DNA of 64,000 bases from positions 1 to 64,000 of the forward strand of contig NZ_BAGD01000019.1 in the NCBI RefSeq assembly GCF_000308635.1. The letters run 5' to 3'. The position numbers and the translations under genes were made by a program. A model generated the notes under the pieces. It saw nothing but the letters and a program-made list of their open reading frames with translations. It was not told the DNA's origin and ran no database searches. Source of the stretch: Nocardia otitidiscaviarum NBRC 14405. Its GTDB lineage: Bacteria > Actinomycetota > Actinomycetes > Mycobacteriales > Mycobacteriaceae. Positions 39,281 through 48,456 of the stretch are shown here, piece by piece (position 1 is the stretch's first letter; the number at the start of each line of letters is the position of its first letter).

Positions 39281-40030
39281 ATGGGGTACGAGGCGAAATT
39301 CAAGGTCTGGCGCGGCGACACCGAGGGCGGTGAACTGCAGGATTTCACCGTGGAGGTGAACGAGGGCGAGGTGGTGCTCGACATCATCCACCGCCTGCAG
39401 GCCACCCAGGCTCCCGATCTGGCGGTGCGGTGGAACTGCAAGGCGGGCAAGTGCGGTTCCTGCTCGGCCGAGGTGAACGGGCGGCCGCGGCTGCTGTGCA
39501 TGACCCGCATGTCGACGTTCACCCAGGACGAGGTGGTGACGGTGACGCCCATGCGCACCTTCCCCGTGATCCGGGACCTGGTCACCGATGTGTCGTACAA
39601 CTACACGAAGGCGCGCGAAATCCCGTCCTTCACGCCGCCCGCGGATCTGAAACCGGGTGAGTATCGGATGCGGCAGCAGGATGTGGAGCGGTCGCAGGAA
39701 TTCCGCAAGTGCATCGAATGCTTCCTCTGCCAGAACACCTGCCACGTGGTGCGCGATCACGAGGAGAACAAGGTCTCCTTCGCCGGCCCGCGGTATCTGA
39801 TGCGCATCGCCGAACTGGAAATGCATCCGCTGGACGTGGCGGATCGCCGGGAACTCGCCCAGGACGAGGCCGGGCTCGGTTACTGCAATATCACCAAGTG
39901 CTGCACCGAGGTGTGCCCGGAGCACATCAAGATCACGGACAACGCTTTGATCCCGCTGAAGGAGCGGGTGGTGGACCACAAGTACGATCCACTGGTCTGG
40001 CTGGGCAACAAGCTCTTTCGCCGCAAGTAG
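39281..40030 (+). CDS. sdhB: Succinate dehydrogenase iron-sulfur subunit
   Basis: A 249-aa protein. [2Fe-2S] ligands C53, C58, C61 and C73 (WNCKAGKCGSC and LLC). The ferredoxin-like half has CIECFLCQNTC and NITKCCTEVCPEHIK for the 4Fe-4S and 3Fe-4S clusters. It carries electrons from SdhA to the membrane subunit. It starts 3 bases after the sdhA stop and the operon ends at the 40049-40083 hairpin. Confidence 0.95.
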   Translation: MGYEAKFKVWRGDTEGGELQDFTVEVNEGEVVLDIIHRLQATQAPDLAVRWNCKAGKCGSCSAEVNGRPRLLCMTRMSTFTQDEVVTVTPMRTFPVIRDLVTDVSYNYTKAREIPSFTPPADLKPGEYRMRQQDVERSQEFRKCIECFLCQNTCHVVRDHEENKVSFAGPRYLMRIAELEMHPLDVADRRELAQDEAGLGYCNITKCCTEVCPEHIKITDNALIPLKERVVDHKYDPLVWLGNKLFRRK

Positions 40031-40048
40031 ACGCCGCCTCCGGCCCGC

Positions 40049-40083
40049 TTTTGGCTGGAATCCACCCGTGATTCCAGCCAAAA
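40049..40083. terminator. Bidirectional terminator after sdhB
   Basis: Perfect 14-bp arms TTTTGGCTGGAATC and GATTCCAGCCAAAA around 7 bases. The A/T ends provide a U tract in both directions, serving sdhB and the convergent small membrane gene. Confidence 0.85.
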
Positions 40084-40108
40084 CCACGTCGGAACGGCAT
40101 CGGGGTGG

Positions 40109-40309
40109 TCACAGCATCTCCACCACGCCGACGGCGACCGCCGCCACCAATACACCGACCGCCAGCGCGGGTACCAATGCGCCGGTCAGTACGAATATGC
40201 CTACCGCCGATACCGCGAAGAGCATTCCAACGATCAGACGTTCGACCCAATCGTCCGGGAGCAATTTGCGGTACCGGGGCGGATGAGAATTCCTGAGCCC
40301 TCGGTCCAC
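40109..40309 (-). CDS. Small membrane protein, two transmembrane helices
   Basis: A 66-aa protein: polar N-terminus (HPPRYRKLLPDDWVERL) then two hydrophobic helices (IVGMLFAVSAVGIFVL and LVPALAVGVLVAAVAVGVV). The GTG start is tentative, with no ribosome site seen. The frame extends 21 codons further upstream. Function unknown. Confidence 0.55.
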   Translation of the reverse strand: MDRGLRNSHPPRYRKLLPDDWVERLIVGMLFAVSAVGIFVLTGALVPALAVGVLVAAVAVGVVEML

Positions 40310-40443
40310 GCATATTGGATTACCCGTACTTAGCGCGGGCAAACATACTGCCGTTGCCGAACGGGTGCACAATCGTGATCTTCCCGGGGATGGGAGGGAA
40401 CGCCCGGCGGCGGGCAGGTGGGGTACGCCCGCCGCCGGGGTCG

Positions 40444-40647
40444 TCAGGCGTCGAACGCGCCCTCGGTGATCTCCGTGGTGAAGCTCGACCAGTCGCCGCC
40501 CGCGAAGATCAGGGCGGGGCCGTCCGGATTCTTACTGTCGCGGACGCCGACCCGGTCGTCCGGCAGGAACGCCACCTCCACGCATTCCTTGCCCGCGCCG
40601 CTGCGACTGCTCTTGAACCAGTGCGCCCCGGCCAGATCCATAGTCAT
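40444..40647 (-). CDS. DUF397 protein
   Basis: A 67-aa protein with the family signature WFKSSRSGAGKECVEVAFLPD, VGVRDSKNPDGPALIF, W, F. DUF397 proteins are encoded with XRE/DUF5753 regulators throughout actinomycetes, e.g. the Scr1-Scr2/BldB-type pairs of Streptomyces. They are thought to act as the small partner that modulates the regulator. The ATG overlaps the XRE stop (ATGA); GGAG lies upstream. Confidence 0.92.
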   Translation of the reverse strand: MTMDLAGAHWFKSSRSGAGKECVEVAFLPDDRVGVRDSKNPDGPALIFAGGDWSSFTTEITEGAFDA

Positions 40648-41546
40648 GCCGAAAACTCCTTCGCCACCTGCCGCAGCAGGTTCCTACTGGTTTGGATGTC
40701 CGACGCGCAGCGCTCCAGACAATCCAGTGCCCTGCTGTAGCGCTGCACGTCGCCTTGTCGTTCCAGATACAGATCCCCGGTGAAGCCCTCGACATAGACC
40801 ACCGGCGGCTCCACCGGCTGCCCTCTGCCGTCGGTTCCGAACTCGAGAATCACGAACGGGCCGGTGGAAAGTCCCAGCGGGACACCGGCGCTGAAGGGCA
40901 GGATGCGCAGCGCGACATTGTCACGGGTGCTCAGCTCCGCCAGGTGCCGCACCTGCGCCGCCATCACCTTGGCACTTCCCACCAACCGGTGCAATACCGA
41001 TTCGTGCAACACCATTGCGACGCTGGCCGGATGGTGACGGCGGGTGATCAGGGCCTGGCGCTGCATCCGCAACTGCACGCGCCGCTCCAGCTCCGCCTCG
41101 GAGTCGTCCGGGTATCCGAGCCGGTTGAGGGCGCGCGCGTAGTCGGCGGTTTGCAGCAGTCCGGGTACCAGTTCGGACTGGTAGCAGGAAAGCTGCTGCG
41201 CGGATGCCTCCAAACCCACGTAGACGTCGAAATTCTCCGGGATGAGGTCGCCGTAGGAATGCCACCAGCTTTTCACCGCGGCCTGCTGGGCCAAACCCTT
41301 GAGCCCCTCGGCGATCTCGTCGGGGATGCCGTAGATACGGCACAGCTCCTGGATATCGATGGTGCGAATGCGATCGGCATTACCCTTCTCGAGGCGCTGC
41401 AGGGTGCTGGCGCCCCACTCCATGAGTTTGGCGGCCTCCGCGATGGTCAATCCTGCCTGGGTGCGCCAATCCCGCAGATAGCGGCCGAGCTGACGGCGCG
41501 GCAGCGTCGAGGCGGTGCTCGGGGAATTCGCGGGACCAACTGACAC
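40644..41546 (-). CDS. XRE-family regulator with DUF5753 domain
   Basis: A 300-aa protein. N-terminal HTH (LGRYLRDWRTQAGLTIAEAAKLMEWGASTLQRLEKGNA) followed by the DUF5753 domain (YVGLEASAQQLSCYQSELVPGLLQTADYARAL; ILPFSAG; FVILEF; VVYVEG). Together with the downstream DUF397 gene it forms the common actinomycete regulator pair, sometimes likened to toxin-antitoxin modules. Start is GTG. Confidence 0.93.
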   Translation of the reverse strand: MSVGPANSPSTASTLPRRQLGRYLRDWRTQAGLTIAEAAKLMEWGASTLQRLEKGNADRIRTIDIQELCRIYGIPDEIAEGLKGLAQQAAVKSWWHSYGDLIPENFDVYVGLEASAQQLSCYQSELVPGLLQTADYARALNRLGYPDDSEAELERRVQLRMQRQALITRRHHPASVAMVLHESVLHRLVGSAKVMAAQVRHLAELSTRDNVALRILPFSAGVPLGLSTGPFVILEFGTDGRGQPVEPPVVYVEGFTGDLYLERQGDVQRYSRALDCLERCASDIQTSRNLLRQVAKEFSA

Positions 41547-41891
41547 AGCGCGCTCCGTTCTCGAGTATTCACGCGCGGGCGGTCACCAAAACGCTGAAAG
41601 TCTTGCAGCACACCGGCTCCCGCCCGGTACGCAGATCGGTGTTCATCGACAGCATGGCAGGGGGGCTTCGTCCACTATGGACAATCCTGCTCTCCCGAGC
41701 GGATTCGCTGCTGGGAATTCGCGCGTTTTTCCGTGGGAATCTGTGAAATCACTACGCCGAATGTCTGCTCATGGTGTGCTGAGAATGTGCCCGGGGCGGA
41801 CAGCACCTCGGCCCCTACCTTGACTGAAACCTCCGGGCACGCTCCACAACTCGCACGCAGGGACAGGATTCACACGCAGGAACGAGGAGTT
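41547..41891. other. Divergent promoter region of XRE/DUF397 and small ORFs
   Basis: 345 bases. Contains the short palindrome GTCCA-CTA-TGGAC near 41668-41680 and a -10-like TACCTT near 41816 reading right. No convincing ORF. Confidence 0.45.
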
Positions 41892-42023
41892 ATGGCTGAA
41901 CGCGTCACCCCCCGTCGTATCCGCAGTCGTATCCACACCGCCCGTCTGGCAAACGGGTGGACAACCTGGGATTGTCACCCTCCGACGCCACACCGCACGG
42001 TGTGCGCGGCGGGAGTGGCGTAA
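41892..42023 (+). CDS. 43-aa basic small protein
   Basis: Encodes MAERVTPRRIRSRIHTARLA... with GAGGAG two bases from the ATG. Its TAA shares a base with the next ATG (TAATG). Unknown function. It probably belongs to the divergent small-gene set that often faces XRE/DUF397 pairs. Confidence 0.5.
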   Translation: MAERVTPRRIRSRIHTARLANGWTTWDCHPPTPHRTVCAAGVA

Positions 42024-42226
42024 TGCAGCTGACCTCCTTGAACATGCATGTCGCCGGACTCATGCGGTGCCGGACCGACCCCGGCATCATGACCGTCGAC
42101 CAGGCGCACGCGGCCATGCAGATGCACCTGGACTGCACGGTGGACACCTGTCGGGTGCGGCGGCGGGCCCGCGCCACCCTCGTCGACGAGGGGCGGTGTG
42201 TTCTCGATGAGCGCGCCCTGCCGTAG
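42023..42226 (+). CDS. 67-aa protein, Cys/Arg-rich
   Basis: Encodes a small protein with MTVDQAHAAMQMHLDC, then DTCRVRRRARATLVDEGR. This layout (AMQxHxxC..xxC, AxxTLVxxGR) recurs in short actinomycete proteins of unknown function. GGGAG lies 7 nt upstream of the ATG, and the start is coupled to the preceding ORF. Confidence 0.65.
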   Translation: MQLTSLNMHVAGLMRCRTDPGIMTVDQAHAAMQMHLDCTVDTCRVRRRARATLVDEGRCVLDERALP

Positions 42227-42407
42227 CCGCACCGCCGCGCGCGGACCGGATCTGCTCGACCGCGCCACCCACCGGCTGGTGTGGTTGCTGGTCGATATTC
42301 GGCGGGCCCTGCTCGCCGCACCGACCCGGCAGCCACCCGGACCCGCCCGCGGGACGTGGCAGGCCGGACCGGGCACGTCTGGGGAAGGCGCCCGGCACCG
42401 CCGGTAG
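42207..42407 (+). CDS. Possible 66-aa small protein
   Basis: Overlaps the previous gene by 20 bases in another frame (MSAPCRSRTAARGPDLLDRATHRL...). One hydrophobic helix (LVWLLVDIRRALLAA). Support is codon pattern and an upstream G-rich stretch only. Confidence 0.35.
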   Translation: MSAPCRSRTAARGPDLLDRATHRLVWLLVDIRRALLAAPTRQPPGPARGTWQAGPGTSGEGARHRR

Positions 42408-42647
42408 ATCCGGTGAGATTCCGACATCGCGACGGGCGTTGATCACCCCCGGTCACACCCGCGCGAAGGTCGGCGTCGGGTCCGGGGCGGCCGTCACACC
42501 GCCGAACGGCCGCCTCGGGCCCGACTTTCAGCGCCGCACCGACAGCGCGGTCGCGACACCACCGCTTCGCCGTGATGTCGGCGGTGGCGCGGGCGGTCTG
42601 GCATGCGCGGCGGCCTGCGCCGTCGGTTCGAGACGTGCTCCTTGAAG

Positions 42648-43580
42648 TCAGATGCGGCTGTGGTCGGTGTACGGGGTGCGGGGGCCGAATTTGGGCTTGT
42701 GGGCGAAACCCGCCAACTCCAGGAGGCGCACCGCGCGATAGCGGTGGGGGCGCAGCGGTTCCATGTACTCGACCATGGCGTCGTCGTCGATCGGGCGGCC
42801 GAGCAGGGTCCAGCCCACGGTCGCGGCCAGGTGGAAGTCACCCACGGACAGGGCGTCCGCGTCGCCGAAGGCGCGCTGGGCGATTTCGGCGGCGGTCCAG
42901 ACGCCGATGCCCGGCACGGTGCACAGCAGTCGCGCGGCGGCCGCGTGGTCCAGGTCCGCCGCCCGCTCCAGCTTCGCGGCCATTCGAGCCGCCAGCACAA
43001 TGGTTTTCGAGCGCTGTGGTCCGACGTTGGCGCGGTGGTAGACCCAGGACGGGATATGACGCCAGGTCTCGGCGTCCGGCATCAGGCGCAGACCGTCCGG
43101 GGCAGGTCCCGGAGCGGGAGTCCCGTAGCGCCACACCAGCTTCCGCCAGGACTGATGCGCGGTGACCGTATGCACCTTCTGCTCCAGCACCGCCGGGACC
43201 AGCGCCTCGAACACCCGGCCGGTGCGCAGCATGCGCAGGCCGGGGTTGCGCCGCAGCGCCTCGGCGATCTTGGGGTGCGCCGGGGCGAAACCGCTCAGGT
43301 CCTCGTCCAGGCACAGCATCCCGGGCAGCCGTTCCAGGAACTCCTCCGCACCCGGCCCCCAGGCACCGGCGTCGACCCCGTGCCGGTCGGCCTGGCGCAG
43401 CCGATACGTCACCGGCCCGCTGGGCAGCCGCGAGGCATGCCAGTGCGCGCCGTCGCGGGTGATGCGGTAGCAGGGGTCACCGGGACCGCGCCGCAGCGGG
43501 AGGACGGTATCGGCCAGATCGATCGGACGATCGGAACGCACGGTCCGCGTTCGCGCGGTCTCCGTCGTCGCTGAGGTCAC
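42648..43580 (-). CDS. DNA-3-methyladenine glycosylase family protein (AlkA-like, HhH-GPD)
   Basis: A 310-aa base-excision glycosylase. HhH motif LLCTVPGIGVWTAAEIAQRAFGDADALSVGDFH retains the catalytic Asp (VGDFHL). The N-terminal domain includes RRNPGLRMLRTGRVFEALVPAVLEQKVHT. It would remove alkylated bases. GTG 43580 is chosen: CAGAAT lies 6 nt upstream, resembling a leaderless promoter; the frame is open further. Confidence 0.85.
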   Translation of the reverse strand: MTSATTETARTRTVRSDRPIDLADTVLPLRRGPGDPCYRITRDGAHWHASRLPSGPVTYRLRQADRHGVDAGAWGPGAEEFLERLPGMLCLDEDLSGFAPAHPKIAEALRRNPGLRMLRTGRVFEALVPAVLEQKVHTVTAHQSWRKLVWRYGTPAPGPAPDGLRLMPDAETWRHIPSWVYHRANVGPQRSKTIVLAARMAAKLERAADLDHAAAARLLCTVPGIGVWTAAEIAQRAFGDADALSVGDFHLAATVGWTLLGRPIDDDAMVEYMEPLRPHRYRAVRLLELAGFAHKPKFGPRTPYTDHSRI

Positions 43581-43920
43581 CGCGCCATTCTGCGCTATCG
43601 CGCGGACGGTACGGACCGGTATCCCGCCACCGGGTGAGCCGCGCCACCGCCGCTGCGCCGACACCACGCGTATACCTGGCAGCACACACCCGCTGCGGGC
43701 CACGGCACGGCATGCGGAGGAGACCGGCATGTGCCGCTCGTAGAGCACCATGCTGGCCAGACCGATCGCGGCGAACCGCGATAGCAGCGGCCCGGCCGGA
43801 TCACCCCGACCGGAAACCGGCAACCACCGAGGTCGGATCCACCGGTAATCCGCCAGTCCCGTTTCTCGCGCGGGTCGGCTCGCGGCCGAGTGTCGTGCCC
43901 GAGACAGGCACGTTCGATGT
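43581..43920. other. 340-bp gap without recognised features
   Basis: Both strands carry open frames here only as extensions of neighbours or high-GC shadows. No ribosome site, hairpin or family similarity seen. Confidence 0.5.
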
Positions 43921-44577
43921 TCAGAGCATGGCGGATTCGTCGGTCCGGAGGCGCTCGTAACGGCCGCCTCCTGCCAAGAGCGGGCCGAGTCGGTCGGTCA
44001 GCGCACGGCCGCCTTCGTTGAGGTCACCGTCGTGGATCGGGATGACGACTCGCGGCTGTAAGGCGGCGGCGTAATCGATGGCGTCGGCGATTCGCATCCA
44101 GGGTCCGCTGATGGGCAGGAAGAGGACGTCGATCTCCGGGCTGTTCACGAGGTGCGGGAAGGCGTCGCCGGGATGGAGGATCCGGTGATCGATCAGATAG
44201 GCGACATTCGGGGAATCCGGCAGTGTGTGGTGAATCGTCGCATGGTCGCCGACAATCGGCTGGATCGTCAATTCTGCTGCCGCGAAGGGGGTTTCGTCGG
44301 ATACGATCGCGATCTGATCGGCGGGGGCGCCGGCTCGACTCAGTCGTTGTGCGGCCGCTTCGGGTGCCCAGGCTCGACTCGCCGGGTTCGCCGCCAGCGC
44401 CGCGACAACGCGCTCGACGTCGACGTGATCGTCATGGTCGTGCGTGATCAGGAACGCGGCGACCCGCTCGAACGCGATGGCTGGGGCGAGAGTTCCGGGA
44501 TCGAGAACGATTGCCGCGTCGTTCGTTTCCAGCCTGATCGTCGAGTGCCCGAGCGAGGTGATCTCCAAAGGGGTCAT
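43921..44577 (-). CDS. MBL-fold metal-dependent hydrolase (UlaG-like)
   Basis: A 218-aa protein: LGHSTIRLE start of the fold, metal motif THDHDDHVD, then GDHATIHH, ILHPGDAF and IPIHDGD. It is the short UPF0173/UlaG-like branch. Substrate unknown. AGGAGCC precedes the ATG. 44578-44821 upstream shows nothing recognisable. Confidence 0.87.
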   Translation of the reverse strand: MTPLEITSLGHSTIRLETNDAAIVLDPGTLAPAIAFERVAAFLITHDHDDHVDVERVVAALAANPASRAWAPEAAAQRLSRAGAPADQIAIVSDETPFAAAELTIQPIVGDHATIHHTLPDSPNVAYLIDHRILHPGDAFPHLVNSPEIDVLFLPISGPWMRIADAIDYAAALQPRVVIPIHDGDLNEGGRALTDRLGPLLAGGGRYERLRTDESAML

Positions 44578-44821
44578 ACGGCTCCTGTCCGGGTTCCTCC
44601 TCCGCCGAATCCTAGACGCGCCGCCGCGTCGCCCACTCTATCCCCGCACCTTCGCGTGTCGAGCTGGTCGTCGCTGTCCGCAACCACGACAGCGAGCACA
44701 CCCCCTACAAGTAGGACATGGCCACCCTGAACGAGCAGGCCAACCGATCTGATCACCGAGCCGAAGCAACACCGTGGCCGCGCCCCAGGAGCCGCGATAA
44801 CTCACGGTGGAACGGTGCGGC

Positions 44822-47581
44822 TCAGGTGTCCCGCAGGAATTGGGCGAGGTGTTGGGCCGGGCGTCCGGCCAGTTGGTGGGCCTGGGTGCGGCAGGAGAAG
44901 CCGTCGGCCAGGAAGACGGCGTCGGGGCCCGCCGCGCGCAGGGCGGGCAGCAGGTTGTTCTCGGCGATCGCGACCGAGAGGTCGTAGTGGCCGCGCTGCA
45001 TGCCGAAGTTGCCGGCGAGGCCGCAGCAACCGGCGATCGGGACCACCGTCGCGCCGGTGCGGGCGAGGACCTCGCGGTCGGCGGCGAAGCCCATGATCGC
45101 GTGCTGGTGGCAGTGCGGCTGCACCACCACCGTGGTGGCGGCGCGATCGGGTGGCCGCCACCGCGGCTGCTCCAGCAGGAATTCGGCCAGGGTCCGCACC
45201 GCCGCCGCCACCCGGGCCGAGCGCTCGTCGCCGGGCAGCAGGCGGGGCAGGTCGTCGCGCAGGGCGGCGGTGCAGGACGGTTCCAGCCCGATCACCAGGC
45301 CACCGGCGCGCACATGGTCGGCGAGGGCGTCCACGGTGGCGCGCAGCCGAGTGCGCGCGCCGTCCAGCTGTCCGGTGCTGATCCAGGTCAGGCCGCAGCA
45401 CACCCGGCGCTCGGGAATCCGCACCCGGTAGCCCAGTGATTCGATGAGGTCCACTGCGGCCGAGGCGATATCGGGGTCGAAGCCGTCGGTGAAGGTGTCC
45501 ACCCACAGCATCACCTCCGGGCCGACGGCCGTGCTGCCGGTCCAACCGCGACGGAAACTCTTGTGCGCCAGTGCGGGCACCGGTCGACGTGGATCCATTC
45601 CGGCCGCGCGCAAGCCGATTCGGCGCAGCGGGCCGATCTTCGCGAGGGCGTTGACCGGCCGGGCCAGACGCGAGGCAGCCGCCAGCCACCCCGGCAGCCG
45701 CCCGAGCGAGTAGTGGTCGAGCGGGCGGCGTCGCCCCCGATAGCGGCGGTGCAGGGCCTCGGACTTGTAGGTCGCGATATCCACACCGGCCGGGCAGTCC
45801 GCATGACACGCCTTGCAGGACAGGCAGAGATCGAGGGATTCCGCCACCGCGTCCGAGCGCCAGTCGAGCGCGCCGCGCGCCACCTCCTGGAGTACGCGGG
45901 CACGGCCGCGGGTGCTGTCCTTCTCGTCGGCGGTGGCCAGATAGGAGGGGCACATGAAGCCGCCGGTTGCGCGGGTATCGGCACGGCATTTGCCGACGCC
46001 CACGCAGCGGTGCACCGCGGTGCCGATCTCGCCGTCACCGGGATAGGCGAAGCCGCCGGCGGCGGACACCGGCCGCAACCCGGCCAGTCGAAGATCGGTG
46101 TCGATCGGGCGCGGATCGACCAGCACCCCGGGGTTGAGCACATCATCCGGATCGAACAGCGCCTTGAATCCGGCGAAGGCGGCCAAGGCGGCGGGGGAGT
46201 ACATGCGCGCCAACAGTTCCGAGCGGGCACGACCGTCCCCGTGCTCGCCCGACAGTGAACCGCCGAACTTCACCACCTGATCGGCGGCATCCTCCAGGAA
46301 GGACCGGAAGCGTTGCGGTGCATCGGCGATCGGCAGATCCAGGCGCACATGGATACAGCCGTCGCCGAAGTGACCGTAGAGTAGGCCGTCCAGGCCGTGA
46401 TCGCGGGTGAGGGCCTGGAATTCGCGCAGATACGCGCCCAGACGCTCGGGCGGGACGGCGGCGTCCTCCCAACCGGGCCAGGCCGGAGTGCCGTCGGGGG
46501 TGCGACCGGCCAGCCCGGCACCGTCGGCGCGAATCCGCCAGAGTGCCTGGGCCACAGCGATATCGGTGACGATTCGGGAATCGAGCGCATGGGCGGTGCG
46601 GCACAGCCGTTCGGCTGTTGCCCGCACCTGATCGGGGCTGTCGCCGCCGAACTCCACGAACAGCCAGCCGCCGCCGCGCGGGAGCTCCGGCACCGTGCCG
46701 CGATGCGCTCGCACCGTGTCGACCAGGCGAGCGTCCAGACCCTCCACCGCGATGGGCGCATCCGCCATGACGGCGGCGATATCGTCCGCGGCGGTGGGCA
46801 TATCGGGATAGCCGAGCACGACCAGCACGGTGGCGGCCGGGATGGGCACGAGACCGACGGTCGCCTCCAGGAGCAGGCCACAGGTGCCCTCGGTGCCGAC
46901 GAAAGCCTTGGCGATCGACGAACCGCGTTCCGGGAGCAGGTGTTCCAGCGAATAGCCCGATGCCTGCCGATCGAAGCGTCCCAGTTCGGTGCGGATGAGG
47001 GCCAGGTTCGCGCGAGTGAATTCGGGCAGCCCCGGTACCGCGGCCGGATCGTCGGCGAGGGTGCGCTCGACGCCGGTACCGTCGAGAATGCGAAGCTCTC
47101 GCACCGTATCCGAGGTGCGCCCCCAGGCCACGGCGCGCGGGCCGCAGGCATTGTTGCCGATCATGCCGCCCAGCGTGCAGCGGTTCTGCGTGGACGGGTC
47201 CGGTCCGAAGCGCAGGCCGTGCGCGGCCGCCGCGCGCTGCAGGGTGGACAGCACCACCCCCGGCTGCACCCGGGCCAGTGCGCGTTCGGCGTCCACCTCC
47301 AGGATCGCGTGCATATGCCTGCTGAAATCCAGCACGATCCCGGGCCCGATCGCATTGCCCGCCACCGAGGTTCCGCCCCCGCGCGCGGTCACCGGCAAAC
47401 CCTCCACCAGTGCGAAGGCCAGGGTGGATTCCACATCCGCGACGGTGCGCGGGAAAACGACCGCTCGGGGCGGCACCCGGTAGTTCGAGGCGTCGGAGGA
47501 ATACTCGGCACGCCGCCGCGGCGAGGCGTCCACCTCGCCCGCGATCCGGCCCCGCAGCGCCCGCTCCAGCGAATCGGTCAC
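44822..47581 (-). CDS. Fused FAD-linked oxidase and iron-sulfur oxidoreductase (D-2-hydroxyacid dehydrogenase type)
   Basis: A 919-aa fusion. Residues about 35-480: FAD_binding_4 and FAD-oxidase C domains (TARGGGTSVAGNAIG, GGMIGNNACGPRA, GSLSGEHGDGRARSE). About 530-620: Fe-S part with CVGVGKCRA and CLSCKACHADCPAGV. C-terminus: two CCG blocks (VCCGLTWI, GCCGLAGNFG) typical of GlcF/LutA-like heterodisulfide-type domains. It resembles YdiJ/D-lactate or glycolate dehydrogenases that feed electrons to the respiratory chain. Leaderless GTG: TAGGCT lies 6 nt upstream. Confidence 0.9.
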   Translation of the reverse strand: MTDSLERALRGRIAGEVDASPRRRAEYSSDASNYRVPPRAVVFPRTVADVESTLAFALVEGLPVTARGGGTSVAGNAIGPGIVLDFSRHMHAILEVDAERALARVQPGVVLSTLQRAAAAHGLRFGPDPSTQNRCTLGGMIGNNACGPRAVAWGRTSDTVRELRILDGTGVERTLADDPAAVPGLPEFTRANLALIRTELGRFDRQASGYSLEHLLPERGSSIAKAFVGTEGTCGLLLEATVGLVPIPAATVLVVLGYPDMPTAADDIAAVMADAPIAVEGLDARLVDTVRAHRGTVPELPRGGGWLFVEFGGDSPDQVRATAERLCRTAHALDSRIVTDIAVAQALWRIRADGAGLAGRTPDGTPAWPGWEDAAVPPERLGAYLREFQALTRDHGLDGLLYGHFGDGCIHVRLDLPIADAPQRFRSFLEDAADQVVKFGGSLSGEHGDGRARSELLARMYSPAALAAFAGFKALFDPDDVLNPGVLVDPRPIDTDLRLAGLRPVSAAGGFAYPGDGEIGTAVHRCVGVGKCRADTRATGGFMCPSYLATADEKDSTRGRARVLQEVARGALDWRSDAVAESLDLCLSCKACHADCPAGVDIATYKSEALHRRYRGRRRPLDHYSLGRLPGWLAAASRLARPVNALAKIGPLRRIGLRAAGMDPRRPVPALAHKSFRRGWTGSTAVGPEVMLWVDTFTDGFDPDIASAAVDLIESLGYRVRIPERRVCCGLTWISTGQLDGARTRLRATVDALADHVRAGGLVIGLEPSCTAALRDDLPRLLPGDERSARVAAAVRTLAEFLLEQPRWRPPDRAATTVVVQPHCHQHAIMGFAADREVLARTGATVVPIAGCCGLAGNFGMQRGHYDLSVAIAENNLLPALRAAGPDAVFLADGFSCRTQAHQLAGRPAQHLAQFLRDT

Positions 47582-47809
47582 GCTGTCAGCCTAGGCGTCC
47601 GGCCGCAGCGAAGGTGTCCACCGGCGGGGAGCCGCACGAGATATCGGTGGGGAGTCCGGTCGGCACGTGACCGGGGATACGAACGCTACGGCCATCCGGG
47701 CTTCGTGGCCGACCATCCGACGGCACATCCCGATCTCCGGACATCCGGCGGCGGACGCCGCGCTGGGCACAGCCGGATCGTCCGTCGTGCCGGGCGATCG
47801 GACATGTCT

Positions 47810-48124
47810 TCACAGGTACAGCCGCGCGATGCGGGTGGCGATGTCGTCCATGGTGTCCTGGTCGATGACCGCGATGGGTTCGCCGGTGAGCCAGTCGCTG
47901 GGCAGGGTGGTCGGCGCGACCAGGACGGCGGTGCCCACGGTGCCGAGGTCGTAGAGGTAGGCCCCGGCGGCGGGGCGCAGTTGCGGCCCGACCACCTGGA
48001 CCACCAGCCGCAGGCCGGGCTGATCGTTGTTGTAGTTGTCGCCGGAGACGACCAGGAACATGGTGCCGCCCGGCATGACCGTGGCCGCCTGGGTGAGGAT
48101 GATGTGGCCCCGCTGGGCGATCAC
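47810..48124 (-). CDS. MazF/PemK-like toxin
   Basis: A 104-aa protein with a PemK/MazF-like N-terminus (QRGHIILTQA..MFLVVSGDNYNN) and C-terminal IDQDTMDDIATRIARLYL. MazF toxins are ribosome-independent RNases. The GTG overlaps the antitoxin TGA (GTGA), the usual antitoxin-first order. The frame extends further upstream but inside the antitoxin gene. The similarity is moderate. Confidence 0.65.
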   Translation of the reverse strand: MIAQRGHIILTQAATVMPGGTMFLVVSGDNYNNDQPGLRLVVQVVGPQLRPAAGAYLYDLGTVGTAVLVAPTTLPSDWLTGEPIAVIDQDTMDDIATRIARLYL

Positions 48125-48357
48125 CCACGCACTCCGCGGGCCGCCTGGAAGGCGGCGGCCTGTTGCTGCGCCCAATCGCCGCCCAGCAGTTTGTGCTGTT
48201 CCATCAGCGCCACGTCATTGCGCCGGGCATCGGCGTAGGTGACGCGGTCGATGGTTTCGGCGATCCAGGTGGAGAGGGGTTTCCCGGCGGCCGCGGCGGC
48301 GGCCCGAGCCGCAGCGGCCACCCGATCGGGCATGGTGATGCTGAGCTTCTCGGTCAC
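48121..48357 (-). CDS. Ribbon-helix-helix-like antitoxin
   Basis: A 78-aa protein: N-terminal LSITMPDRVAAAARAAAAAAGKPLSTWIAETIDR fits a ribbon-helix-helix DNA-binding fold, and the C-terminal helical tail probably binds the toxin. First gene of the pair, so it likely autoregulates. Confidence 0.7.
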   Translation of the reverse strand: MTEKLSITMPDRVAAAARAAAAAAGKPLSTWIAETIDRVTYADARRNDVALMEQHKLLGGDWAQQQAAAFQAARGVRG

Positions 48358-48456
48358 ACCGAAAATGCTACTGGCGGTCAGGAGCGCGGGGGAGACCGCA
48401 GCGGGCCGGGCACGGCGTTTCGCCCAGAGCGAAGGCGTGTCGCCCGGCGGATGGGC

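Noticed and set aside
42648..43823. 391-codon version of the AlkA-like gene
   Set aside because: The extra N-terminal 80 residues are low-quality and lack a ribosome site; a -10-like box precedes the shorter start.
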